The notes beneath the pieces were generated by a model. It was not told where the DNA came from and did no database searches. It saw nothing but the letters and a program-made list of their open reading frames with translations. The position numbers and the translations under genes are program-made. Positions 1-10,830 of a stretch of 64,000 nucleotides of DNA are shown piece by piece; the stretch's first letter is position 1, and every line of letters starts with the position of its first letter. The stretch comes from Bretschneidera sinensis (lineage: Eukaryota; Streptophyta; Magnoliopsida; Brassicales; Akaniaceae). The stretch lies in contig CM043702.1 of assembly GCA_023935145.1 (NCBI GenBank), forward strand, positions 104,917,588 to 104,981,587, in the 5' to 3' direction.

Positions 1-679
1 TGCTTTTGATTTCTCGGTTACTAATCTCCACTTGGCCACTGGTCTGAGGGTGATATGGAGTGCCAACTTTATAGGTGATCCCATATTTTCTGATGAGTGC
101 AACAAAAGAATGATGATGAAAGTGGCTGCCACCATCACTGATGATTGCATTTGGAGTCCCAAACCTGGTAAAGATGTTATCATGTAGAAACTTCACAACC
201 ACTTTGTGATCATTAGTCTTTAAGGGAACAACCTCAACCTATTTGGACACATAATCCACACCCATAAGAATATACAAATAACTAAAGGAGTTAGGGAATG
301 AACCCATGAAATCAATGCCCTATATATCAAAAAGTTCCACTATATGAATAATTTGTAGGGGCATCTGATTACGGGCAGAGATGTTACCTGTCCGTTGGCA
401 TCTATCACATGAGCTGCAGAATGAGAAGGTATCTTTAAATAGATTAGCCCAATAAAAACTGGATTGTAATACCTTAAGAGCTGTTCTCTTTGCCCCAAAA
501 TGTCCTCCACAAGCAAACTGATGGCAATGTTGTAATAAGCTCAAATGCTCTTCTTTTGAGACACACCTTCTGATGATTTTATCAGGATAGAATTTGAATA
601 GGTATGGGTCATCCCAATGGTAGTGTCTAGGCATGGATATCAGTCGCTTCTTCTTGAACTGGTCATACCTGGAGGACAA
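1..679 (-). pseudogene. TE1 integrase (N-terminal and core part, broken)
   Basis: Reading from 679 downwards: the HHCC zinc-binding segment (two His in the HCHQFACGGH stretch, then CxxC in CDRC), then the DDE core with first Asp in GIDFMG and second Asp in ISDGGSHF, and the Glu in NREIK near position 10. Two in-frame stops (320-322 and 239-241) both fall at Trp codons (TGG to TAG). The enzyme would join element cDNA to host DNA. The C-terminal GPY part lies outside the window. Confidence 0.85.
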
Positions 680-1185
680 ACCTTAGCAGTTAGATAATTG
701 ACAATATCAGCATACCTTGGAAGTGTTACCTCTAGTGCGAACAATTGTTCATCAGGGAAGTTTCCATTCAAAGGTAGCTCATTTTTATCATCCTCATAAG
801 GTAGCCTTGATAAGTGATCTACAACCACATTTTCACTATCCTTCTTGTCTTTGATCTCTAAGTCAAACACTTGCAATAGGAGTACCCATCTAATTAACCT
901 AGGCTTGACATATTTCTTAGAAAACAGATATCTCAAAGCAGCATGATCAGTAAATACAATAACCTTAGAGCCAATTAGGTATGATCTAAACTTCTCTAAA
1001 GTAAAAATAACAGCTAACAATTTCTTTTCAGTAGTAGAATAGTTAAGCTAAGCATCATTTAAAGTTCTAGAAGCATAGTAAATAGCATGAGGTACCTTAT
1101 TAACTCTTTGGCCTAAGACAGCTCCCAAGGCGAAGTCACTGCTATCGCACATCAACTCGAATGGAAGATTCTAATTTGGTGCCAT
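680..1185 (-). pseudogene. TE1 RNase H (broken)
   Basis: Shows the retroelement RNase H pattern: CDSSDFALGAVLGQR, then STTEK and LEKFRSYL, then [10 protein letters not shown] and the DHLSRL tail (open 640-1020). It would degrade RNA in the RNA:DNA hybrid. A stop near 1048 replaces a Gln codon in the LNDAQLNYS segment. The end overlaps in another frame with the start of integrase, a result of decay rather than design. Confidence 0.82.
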
Positions 1186-2330
1186 CATTATTGGGGTGGA
1201 GGTGAGCACATCCTTCAATGTGTTGAAAGCTTTCATACACTTATATGTCCATTCAAACTTGGTATCTTTAGCTAACAATGCACATAGAGGTCTAGAGATC
1301 TTGGGGAAATCCTTGATGAATCATCTATAGAATCCAGCTTGTCCAAGGAAACTTCTGACTCCGTTGACTATTAGAGGAGGAGACAACTTTCAAATGATGT
1401 CTATTTTAGCTTTGTCTACCTCAATACCTTTATTGGAGATGGAATGACCCAACACAATGCCTCGTTGAACCATAAAGTGACATTCCTCCTAATTCAGCAC
1501 TAAGTTGCTCTCTTTACATTTCTTTAGGACACTCTCTAAATGATTTAGACATTCATCGAAATTGGAACCAAAAACACTGAAATCATCTATGAATACCTCA
1601 ATGAATTTCTCCACCATGTCAGAAAATATGCTCATCGTACATCTTTGAAAGGTGGCTGGTGCGTTGCATAAACCGAATGGCATCCTTCGATAAGCAAATG
1701 TACCGAAATGACATGTGAAGGTAGTCTTTTCTTAATCCTCAGGTGCTATGGCAATCTGGTTGTACCCACTATACCCATTCAAGAAGCAATAATAGCTATG
1801 GGAAGCTAATCTCTCTAACATTTGATCAATGAATGGCAAGGGGAAGTGATCCTTTCTGGTCACCTTGTTTAATCTTCAGTAATCAATACATACCCTCCAA
1901 CCAGTTGTTTTTCTTGTAGGTATGAGCTCCTCATCCTCATTCTTCACCACTGTGATCCTACTCTTTTTAGGAACAACTTCGACCGGACTTACCCATTTAC
2001 TGTCTGAGATGGGGTAGATAATGCCAACATCTAATAGTTTTAATACCTCAGCCTTTACTACCTCTTTCATGTGAGGGTTAAGTCTTCTTTAAGCATCTCG
2101 AGTGGGCGTTGCATCATCCTAAAGGTAGATATGATGCATGCATTTGGCTAGACTTATCCCCTTGATGTCAGCAATGGTCCATCCAATGGCAGATCTATGC
2201 TCCCTAAGAACTCTTAATAGTTTTTCTTCTTCTCCAACACTCAAATTAGCAGCCACAATCACAGGTAATGTCTTCTTCTCCCCTAAATAGGCATAAGTTA
2301 AATGCTCTAGCAGTTGTTTCAATTCTAAGG
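1186..2330 (-). pseudogene. TE1 reverse transcriptase and upstream linker (broken)
   Basis: Fragments in the right order: linker YLGEKKTLPVIVAANL (2119-2322), fingers segment with YPISDSKWVSPVEVVPKK and GWRVCIDY (1876-2070), then MPFGLCNAPATFQR and FIDDFSVFGSNF (1489-1683), where FIDD is the YxDD active-site variant. Stops separate the fragments, including Gln to stop in the PEDQEKTTF segment and Trp to stop in VLNWEKCHF. Confidence 0.85.
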
Positions 2331-3194
2331 TTGGTGCCTGGACAATAGAAGGGAGAATAGTAGTATTAGTAGGTATGAGAGATTCAAATGGAGGAGCATA
2401 CTTACTTGGATGTTTTGGAGAACCTCAAAGAGGTGCACAACTTTAATGATGTCATCAGTAACATATTTAAGCTCTTACTCAATATCCACTTTTGTAAAGC
2501 TATGAGTAAGGATAGTCTCCAATGGATAAATGTGATGGACCTAAAAAGCTTGCTCAACAAAACTTTGCATCATACATACATTAAAGCATTCCATGTCATC
2601 TTGAGGTAATTTTAATGCATCAAATATTTTAAACTCTATTTTCTCACCATTTACCTTCATACTTACTATACCCTTTTTCACACAAATTTTTGTATCGGCA
2701 GTTCTCATGAAGGGTCTTCCTAAAATGATGGGCAAGGGTAATGGCATAGGGCATTCTTCCATATCTAACACAATAAAATCAACAGACAAAATAAACTCAC
2801 TTACCTTTACCAGGACATCTTCAAGTATACCTCTAGGTCTTTTGATGCTTCTATCTGCCAATTGTAAAGTAATGGAAGTTAGTTGAAGCTCACCCAAACC
2901 TAGGGTTTCAAATACTGTGTATGGTAGCAAATTGACACCCGCTTCCAAATATAGTAATGCCCGTTCAAACAGCTGGTCACCTATCCTGCAGGGAATAGTG
3001 AAACTACCTAGATCCTTCAGTTTTGGTGGTAATTTTCTTAATAGCACAGCACTTTCCTCTTCTGTTAGAGCTACTATCTCATATTCCTGAAACTTCCTCT
3101 TATGAGTGCAACAATCTTTCAGAAATTTAGCATAAGAAGGTATTTGTTGAATTGCATCGAATAAGGGAATGTTTATTTCTACCTTCTTCTGCAA
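2331..3194 (-). pseudogene. TE1 protease and linker, catalytic Asp lost
   Basis: The open part 2541-3194 (217 aa) holds the pepsin-like retroelement protease. Family members here read LLDLGAS-VNLLP at the active site; this copy has LLYLEAGVNLLP, so the catalytic Asp is Tyr (codon 2949-2951) and the following Gly is Glu (2943-2945). The flap/tail segments TLQLADRS, RPRGILEDVLVKV and ILGRPFMRTADTKI are clear. It could not cut the polyprotein. Confidence 0.85.
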
Positions 3195-4819
3195 AGTTTC
3201 AAAGATATCAAGCAGTTTATTTTCTTTCTTTTGTTTTACTAACCTTTACGGGAAGGGTGGTGCATTCACCTTCTCCATCTCACCTACCTTCGATGTTGAT
3301 GGTTTCTCTAGAGATGATTTTGTAGACTCATCGGTTCCTATGACCTTACCATTCCTAAGAGTTGTGTCATCCTTCAGTTGTTAATGCCCCTGGATTAGGT
3401 AGTGTTTGAGCTAGGAGCTCACCTTGCTTTCTACCACTTAGTTCGTTAACCAATTCCCTATTTATACCTCTAGCCTTTGAATGACTTGTTCGTGTTTCGC
3501 AGTAGTCTATCTTAGCTCAGTCCGAAATTGTCATTCATCTGCCATGAACTGATCTTGTGAGGTCATCAACTATTGTTGTTGAGTTGCCAATTGTCTCACA
3601 AGAATCTCTAGGTCATTTTTCTTTGATTCGGGAACTAAGTGGGCTGCTAGCTGGGAGTCCCTTTGCTGCCTTTGATGGCTCAGGGCATTCTAATTGTTGC
3701 TCTAAGAGAAATTTGGGTGGTTTCGCCATCCAGGATTGTAAGTGTTTGCATATGGGTTGTTCTTAGGTGGATAGTTTTTTGGTCCCACATAATTTACTTG
3801 CTCCAGATCTGCAAATGAATACAAAGAACATGTCTCAGTATTATGATCAAATTGAGAACATACAGCACATATCTGGAGTGTGGTAGCTGGTGGATTAGGT
3901 GAGACATTCTGAGCAGTTATGGCTTTCACAAGTAGATCTAGTTTCCTCTCCACAGCAGCTATTTGGGTAGAGGATCCTTCATTTAGGGTTACCTCATACA
4001 TACCTTTAATTTTGGATCCATGTCTACCTCTAGAGGAGAATTGCTGGGTGTGCTCACTTAAGGTCTCTAATAGCTCCATGGCTTATTCGCTGCTTCTCTC
4101 CATCAGCACTCCTCCACAACCTGAATCCATAATACTTTTATTAGTATCACTTAAACCTTCATAGAAAACTTGTACCAGTTCATCCTAAGGTATATTATGA
4201 TGAGGGCATTTTAGTAGCAGCTCATTGAAATGTCTCCATGCCTCAAAGAACAGGTATCCATCCTTTTCTTGGAAAGACTGGATCTTCTTCCTCATTTGCC
4301 TCATCTTTTAGGCTAGGAAAAAATTTCTTAGGAACTTGCTGGCCAACTCCTCCCAAATATGGATAGAAACTACAGGCAATAAATTGTACAATAGTTTAGC
4401 ATTATCTTTTAAGGAAAAAGGGAAAAGAATTAACCTGATTCCTTCTTGGTTTAGGCTCCGGATGTGTTGGAACTTGCAGAGATCGAAGAATTCCCGAAGA
4501 TGCAATGTGGATCTTTGGTAGGTGTACCCCTAAAGTGAGTTAATGCACTGAGTATCTATGGAGATATGTAATAATTGTCGTCCGCCTCTGGTAGATAAGC
4601 AATGCAAGATGGCTGGTCGATGTTCCTTGTGATGAAGGATTGCTTCATCGGTCTTCGCTCAAGTGGTTATTGGTTTTCTAGCTATTCTGCCATTGATGCT
4701 TCTTCCTTGAATTCTTCTTCTAGCTCTTCAGAGTTGTCTCTAAGCCTTCTCCAAATGGTTCGTTCAAGCTCTGTATTGAGGGGAAAGAAGGTGGCATGCC
4801 TGGATCGAAGCCCTTGCAT
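3195..4819 (-). pseudogene. TE1 gag (broken)
   Basis: Start chosen at the ATG read from 4819 on the minus strand, as in TE4 and TE10. It has the Gag core (HLREFFDLCKFQHIR, LILFPFSLKDNAK, SKFLRNFF) and a CCHC zinc knuckle CAVCSQFDHNTETC (3702-4079 segment), followed by a Gln/Lys-rich tail. Gag forms the virus-like particle. Several stops and frameshifts occur. Confidence 0.83.
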
Positions 4820-5069
4820 GAATCAGTAAAAACCACTTTAGTGTAGTAGTTATGCATTGTTGCTCGGGTAACCTCTACCTCAAGTGCACTCGATCACACA
4901 AGGTATTGCACTCGAGCGCAATGTCTCAGAGAGCTTCTACTGTAGGGCCTAAAATAGAAAATGAAAAGAAGATAGATTAGGTTTTTGATAAAAAAAATAA
5001 AACAGAATAAAATAAACTAAAAATGACTTAAACTAAACAAAAATAATTCTAAAAAGAAATTTAGTGCAA
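4820..5069 (-). other. TE1 leader between primer site and gag
   Basis: No ORF. In the element's sense it begins T/A-rich and then carries two degraded copies of the GCGATCGAGCGCAC-type motif (4871-4915), about 60 nt before the gag ATG. The same arrangement occurs in the leaders of TE4 and TE10. Confidence 0.6.
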
Positions 5070-5087
5070 TCCCCGGCAACGGCGCCA
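5070..5087 (-). promoter_or_regulatory. TE1 primer binding site, tRNA-Asp
   Basis: The plus strand reads TCCCCGGCAACGGCGCCA, identical to the 3' end of plant tRNA-Asp(GTC) including CCA, so the minus strand is a perfect 18-nt primer binding site. It lies 6 nt inside the LTR end at 5094. Confidence 0.92.
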
Positions 5088-5093
5088 AAAACT

Positions 5094-6327
5094 TGTTGAA
5101 CATTTATCTACCTAAATTATTAAGCAAATAATCTAACTTCTTTTACTTGTAAGTGCAGAAGGTCAACAGTAGCATAGTGTGCAAATGCGAGATCATCTCT
5201 CACAGGGATTGGTTAATTTCGTTTTTAGAATTAGTTTCACAATAAAATGATAGAAATAAGTATTGAATTTAGATTTGATAATGATAAGAACATAGGGCTT
5301 TGATATCCAACACTAATCATACTTTCCTAATAAGTAATGTGTCAATGCTCCAGCCCTACCATGAATACCTAATGGTTGTCAACCTAAGGGCTTGGTCCGC
5401 TCCTTAGGCTATTGATTTCCCTATGCAATGAGTTAGGCATGGTGTATACTCTAACTCTTTTCTCTCTTAAGAGATTCAACATGGTGTATACTGTGTTGTT
5501 CCTTAAGAGAACATAAAGTCTTGTGGAAATCGACAACCACACGAGACCTAGGGCATGTTGTATACTCCCGGTTTTCCATGATGATTAACCCAAGAATCTG
5601 TTGTGGATTTCTTTTGTTACTATTGCTAGACCCAGGACTCGGTCATCCATATTGATCTAACTAACTAATTCATACCACATACATACATTGATTAGACAAA
5701 CACATATGAGGAATTCAATAGAACAGGCATTAATTAATTAAAGCATCGTAACATGACTATTTGCAAAGGCCATATATAGAAAAGCATAACTAGGGCTTCA
5801 ATTGAGCCTTATTAGGGAGTTAGTTACACATACTATTTATAGTAAACATCATTATAACATAAAACGAAATAGAAAAGATAAAACCCGAAAAATACTGTGG
5901 AGACAAGTAGTCAATTCCTCTCCAAAGCTTACAACTTCAAGAAAAATCAAAAGGTAAAGTTTCTGTGTTTTACAAGCTTATATATAAGGTTGTAAAGATG
6001 CCTTGAAACCCTAATTTTCGAAACAAGACCCGGAGAAATCTTTCCAAAACTTGCTCTGCTGCCTCTCTGTTCGTGTGCACTCGATCACATTCTCTTGTGC
6101 TCGAGCCTTCTAGGTGTGCACATGAGTGCTTGTGCGCTCGAGTGCACTTAGTTGGTTCCAGCTCTTCAGTTTTCTTCTTTAGAGCTCCAAAATGCTATCT
6201 TTTCTTCAAAAACCTATAAAAAGCACAAAAAACACAAAAATGAAGTAAAATATGCTAAAATATATAAATAAAGAGCTTAACAATTGTAAATTAAGGGGTT
6301 GAAATATAAATATTTAAGCACTTATCA
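5094..6327 (-). repeat. TE1 5' LTR, type A (1234 bp)
   Basis: In sense it starts TGATAAGTGC and ends CAACA, with TG...CA ends. A TATA-like CTTATATATAAG lies at about 5979-5992, and a CpG-rich motif array lies upstream of it in sense (6076-6150). The matching 3' LTR is outside the window. Confidence 0.88.
6076..6150 (-). promoter_or_regulatory. GATCGAGYGCAC motif array, TE1 LTR
   Basis: Four to five degraded copies of the CpG-rich motif in the element's sense orientation, about 90 nt upstream of the TATA-like box. Function unknown. Confidence 0.5.
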
Positions 6328-6549
6328 ACAATAACAATGAGAATGTTGCTAGGGCACTTAAGGACTACTTGCACCCTAGCCGAACAACCACACCATCTTG
6401 TATCATGTTCCCCCTTAATGTTCAACAACCTAAGTTTAAGCTGGGCATGATCCAACTGCTACCAACTTTCCATGGATTAGAGAATGCAAACTCCTATGTC
6501 CATATTAGGGAATTTGAGGAAGTAGCAGCAACCTTTCAAAGTAGGGCCA

Positions 6550-8000
6550 TAATAGGTGCTTAAATATTCATATTTAAGCCCCTTAATTTATATTTGTTAA
6601 GCCTTAGTTTGTGTTATTTCATCCTATTTTATCTCATTTCTATGTTTACTGTGTTTTTCTAGGGTGTTATATGTTTAGCTTAGGAATTTGTTACTTTAAG
6701 TTGTTTTTCGTTGTTCTACAGGTTCACAAGCACTTGGAAAGAAGTTTCACTAAATTGCCAGAATTTCCCGTACAGATCAATCATTTTTGTAGAAAAAACT
6801 GTATTGATTCAGGAATAACTAGGACATGAGCCATATATGCTTAGAAAGATCCGGATGTCTATTTTCTGGAGAATTTTACGACTTATAAATAATTATTTTT
6901 CTAGAGAAAGTTATGGCAGTTTTAGTAGACAAAGGTCAGACAGTACACCATGCTATGCTCAAGCGCACAAGACTATGATCGAGCGCACCTGTAACATCCC
7001 ACATCGATTCAAAACACTTTGCAGTGCACCTGCACTCGAGCGCACCAGGCTGCAATTGAGCGCACTCGCACAGTATTCCACATCGGATTAGAAACACATT
7101 GCCCTCATGGAGTTGCCCTATAAAAGCCCCACCTCACATCATCAATCAGTGTGCAATCTCCAAGGCTTTGCTACCAAACAGTGTGCAGTCTGGAGGACTT
7201 TGCTACCACTCGGAGCAATCTGGAGGGCTTTTGGGAGAAGTTTGGGGAATCTCCACTACCAAGCAGGGATGCTCACGAAGAGTTCAAATTTTCTCTTGAG
7301 ATTTTTATTGTCCATTATATTTATGGGTAACTAAATTCTCAAGTGGGGCTAGGGATGAACTTGCACAGTTGATGGTATTTTTGTTTATTTTTAGTTTATG
7401 TATTTGATCTTTAATTATTAAAACTCTTTTGTTTTATTATTCACAATTTATTAGTGATGTTTTATTTTTCGAATAGTCATTGAGTTTATTCTATTTATGG
7501 ATTTAGTCATGCTTTTTATATTGAATGAATTAGCTCTTTGATTATGCTGGGATCAATTATTTATCTATATTGATTTAGTTCTTCGCTGCAATATCGCTTC
7601 CTGAGTATATTGTCGTCGTTGGATTTTCTCAATAGTGATAATAATTTGCGTATTTTAAAAGTGGTGAATAATATTCCAAAGGGTTACATTTTGTTTAATC
7701 TTGGTTCATAAATCTACACCTTCTGATTGGGAATTTTGGAATTGAGTTTCCTAATTGAGTTATTCAATGAATTAAGAATAATTAAAATACCAGATTTGTG
7801 CAAGGGATTCCCGATGCTTTACTATTTCACTTTACTTTGTTTTAAATTTGCATTTACAATTAATCTTTGTTCCCCATTAATCACTTGATATTTTTCTTTA
7901 GTTTCTTTGCACCTTCTACTATTCTTTTAATATGTCTCCCTGTGAAATCGACACCCCAAAGCTGTGCTACAACTGCCGCGTTATTTATTGGGCGTAATCA
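6550..8000 (+). repeat. Solo LTR, type C (1451 bp), TSD GGCCA
   Basis: Bounded by 5-bp direct repeats GGCCA at 6545-6549 and 8001-8005. It starts TAATAGGTGC (a decayed TGATAGGTGC, like A-type LTRs) and ends GGGCGTAATCA (like B-type LTRs). No internal element sequence remains, as expected after recombination between two LTRs. It holds a TATA box TATAAAAG at 7119-7126, with a CpG-rich motif array upstream (6953-7072). Confidence 0.9.
6953..7072 (+). promoter_or_regulatory. GATCGAGCGCAC motif array, solo C LTR
   Basis: About five copies: CTCAAGCGCAC, GATCGAGCGCAC, CTCGAGCGCACC and AATTGAGCGCAC, among others, all in LTR sense. The array ends about 50 nt before TATAAAAG. Copies differ mainly by C-to-T at CpG. 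Confidence 0.55.
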
Positions 8001-9290
8001 GGCCAATATGTTAGACACCATCAAACTTAGGTTTTTCCCTTTTTCGCTTAAGGATAAGGCCAAGGTTTGGTTGTACTCGTTAAGGCCTAGGTCTATAGGT
8101 AGTTGGGATGATATGACACAAGCTTTCTTTCAAAAGTATTTCCCAACCCATAAGACTAATAACCTCAAGAGACAAATCTTAAACTTTGCTCAAGAAGAGA
8201 GTGAAACCTTATATCAAGTTTGGGAACGTTTCAAAGACCTTTTGAATTCTTGTCCACACCACGGTAATGAGAGTTAGCAGGTAGTTAGCTATTTCTATGA
8301 TGGACTTCTAAGTAGGGAAAGGCGATTTATAGAAATGATGTGAAATAGAGATTTTCTTCAAAAAGATCCCGACGAAGCCATAGATTTCCTAGATGACTTA
8401 TTGAAAAAAGCCCATACTTGGACGGGACCCAATGCCATAGAAAGTACTAAGAGAAACCAAACCGCTGGAATTTATCAACTTAAGGAAGAGGATAGCCTTA
8501 GAGCCCGTTTAGAGGTCCTAACTAAGGAAATTGAGGTTTTAAAAACCAAGGATGCTAGAGCCCCCGAACCAGTTGCTAAGGTACAGTCCCACGAACCTTG
8601 TTTTATGTGTAATGCGGTAGATCATGTACCTAGGGATTGTCCAACCTGTTTTGAGATGAAGGAAGAGTGTAATGCTTTAGGTATACCCTTTAGGAAAACA
8701 TACTCACCCTACTATAACACTTTCAATCCCGATTGAAAGAATCACCCTAATTTTATTTGGAGATCCAATACACAACTTTCTACCCAATCTAGTACCTAAT
8801 GGAGACCGAAAGCAACTTCATCTAATGCACAACAACAATCTTTACCTTTGGAAGATGCTTTTAAGTCATTTATGCAGGTACATGCCCAGAGTGTGGAATA
8901 GCAAGGCAAGATAAATCAATAGTTGCTAGAGGAGCAACAAGGGCTCAAAGAGGAACAAAATGTGATAAAGAGCCAACTAACCAAGTTGACTAATTTATTG
9001 ACGGTTCAAGAGCAAGGTCGTTTCCCTTCGCGGCCACAACCTAATCCAAGGGGACAACATATGGCACAAACCTCCAATCCTGACAATCAAAATGTTAAAA
9101 AGGTTAATGCCATGACTACTCACAACGGTAAGGAAATTGATGGACCTACTCTACCGTCAAACTTGATTCCTAACACCATGAGTAACAAGGATGAAGCCCC
9201 CAAGGAACAAGATGCCCATAGTGACTCCATACCGGTGCCTTTCCCTCAAGCACTCCTTAAACCTAAGGAGAGAAATTCAGCATGAAAATG

Positions 9291-9973
9291 TGAGTTCTTG
9301 AACAACTTAAGCAATTTAAAATTAACCTTCCTTTTCTTCATGTCATAAAACAAGTTCCCAACTATGCTAAAGTCATTAAGGATCTATGCACACTCAAGAG
9401 GAGGCACAATGTGAAGAAGACGACATTCTTAATGGAGCAAGCAAGTGTGGTAATTGATAGCAAGACACCGCCTAAGTATAAAGATCTGGGCTCTCCTACG
9501 GTGGCTTGCTAAATTGGAAACAAAGCTTATGGCCAAGCATTGCTAGAATTGGGGGCTAGTGTGAATCTCATGCCCTACTTCGTTTACTTCTGACTTGGTC
9601 TAGGAGAGATCAAACTAACTTCTATGGTGCTTCAACTAACAGATCGATCTGTAAGAAAATCAAGAGGTATTATGGAAGATTTTTAGTGCAAATTGACAAA
9701 TTCTATTATCCCGTTGACTTTTTGGTGTTAGATACCATTTCTATTGTGAACATGGAGTCAAAAATTCCTTTGATACTTGGTAGACCATTCCTTGCCACTG
9801 CCGATGCCCTCATTAATTGTAGGAATGGTCTAATGACATTATTATTTGGAAATATGACTCTAGAGGTAAATGTTTTCCGAGTCTCAAGGCAGCCACATGA
9901 AGAGGATGAGTGTTTCGACACTTACATGATCGATGAGCTTATTTTGGAGGATGAGTACATTAAAGATAATTGA
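9291..9973 (+). pseudogene. TE2 protease, active-site Asp replaced by Glu
   Basis: Active-site segment reads QALLELGASVNLMP (Glu codon 9546-9548) where most relatives have DLGAS. Downstream are SMVLQLTDRS, the FYYPVDFLVLDT segment and LGRPFLATADALINCRNG (open 9686-9973). A stop near 9511 (TAA in the CQIGNK segment) and frameshifts break it. TE7 has the same Glu, so the change may be old in this lineage. Confidence 0.8.
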
Positions 9974-10830
9974 TGTTTTTGATAAGTCACAGGGATTTAT
10001 TAAGAAATCATGGCGACCATGCTTTGAGGAGTTGCCTAAAGAGAGGGACGCATCCAAACCATCTTCTGAGGAGACACCAAGGCTTAATTTAGCTCCGCTG
10101 CCTAAAGGGCTCAAACATGCCTTCTTAGGCCCAGGTGATACCTTTTCGGTTATTATTTCTTCCGAACTTAGTGATATGCAATGTGATAAATTATTGAATT
10201 TGTTAAGAGAGCATAAATCTGCACTAGGTTGGACTATAGCCGACATAAAAGGTATTAGCCCTTTAATTTGTTCCCATAGAATTTATCTAGAAGACGGAGC
10301 TAACCCTAGTAGAGACCCACAAAGAAGGCTAAATCCAACTATGAAAAAGGTGTAGTTAAGAAAGAAGTCTTAAAGCTATTAGATGCATAAATTATATACC
10401 CAATATCCGATAGTAAGTGGATTAGTCCAACTCAAGTAGTTCCTAAAAAATCCTGGGTGACCATGGTGGAAAATGAAAAGGGAGTGTTAGTACCAACTAA
10501 GGTAGTGATCGGGTGGCGTATGTGCATTGATTATAGGAAACTTACTTTGGCTACTCGAAAAGACTGTTTTCCCCTTTCATTCATAGATCAAATCTTAGAA
10601 TGTGTGGTTGGTCATCCTTTCTATTGCTTTTTAGATGGGTATTCGGGATACTACCAAATAGGAATTAGCTTAGAGGATCAAGAGAAGACCACCTTTACTT
10701 GTCCTTTTGGTACATTTGCTTTTTGTAGAATGCCCTTTGGTTTGTGTAATGCACATGCTACTTTTCAAATATGCATGATGAGTATTTTTAGTGACATGGT
10801 TGAAAAATGTATGAAAGTGTTTATGGATGA
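9974..10830 (+). pseudogene. TE2 reverse transcriptase, truncated at YxDD
   Basis: Linker and fingers (9933-10355), frameshift at about 10352, then fingers and palm (open from 10457): GWRMCIDYRKL, FYCFLDGYSGYYQI, TFTCPFGTFAF, MPFGLCNAHATF, and VFMDE where relatives have VFMDD. The reading frame passes straight from the first Asp of YxDD into the RNase H/IN linker (NLFAVLCHTPRYADIANYL). The rest of RT and the whole RNase H are missing. A shared GATGA lies at the join (10826-10830). Confidence 0.87.

Larger units (their letters stand above)
1..6327 (-). mobile_element. TE1: Athila-like Ty3/gypsy element, A-type LTR, 3' end cut by window start
   Basis: On the minus strand the order is LTR, primer binding site, gag, protease, RT, RNase H, integrase; the rest of integrase and the 3' LTR lie before position 1. 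The 5' LTR is 5094-6327 and the base after it begins the flank ACAAT (6328-6332), the presumed target-site duplication whose partner is outside the window. The insertion cuts the gag of TE2. All coding parts are broken. Lineage call rests on domain order, the tRNA-Asp primer site and gag/PR motifs. Confidence 0.88.
6333..9290 (+). pseudogene. TE2 gag, split by a solo LTR
   Basis: Starts inside gag (ALKDYLHPSRTTTPSC), runs to FQSRA at 6549, and resumes after the solo LTR at 8001 with MLDTIKLRFFPFSLKDKAK. The CCHC knuckle CFMCNAVDHVPRDC is intact (about 8602-8643). A coiled-coil-like Gln/Glu/Lys-rich segment follows (8923-9030). In-frame stops occur at 8275, 8341 and 8734 and a frameshift near 9285-9300. 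TE7 carries the same gag in far better shape. Confidence 0.85.

Noticed and set aside
5070..5087. Exact match to a tRNA-Asp 3' end as a possible tRNA gene
   Set aside because: Only the last 18 nt match, and the place 6 nt inside an LTR makes it a primer binding site. No anticodon or D arm is present.
9884..10246. Minus-strand ORF of 120 aa within TE2
   Set aside because: Antisense to the protease/RT linker, which reads clearly on the plus strand.
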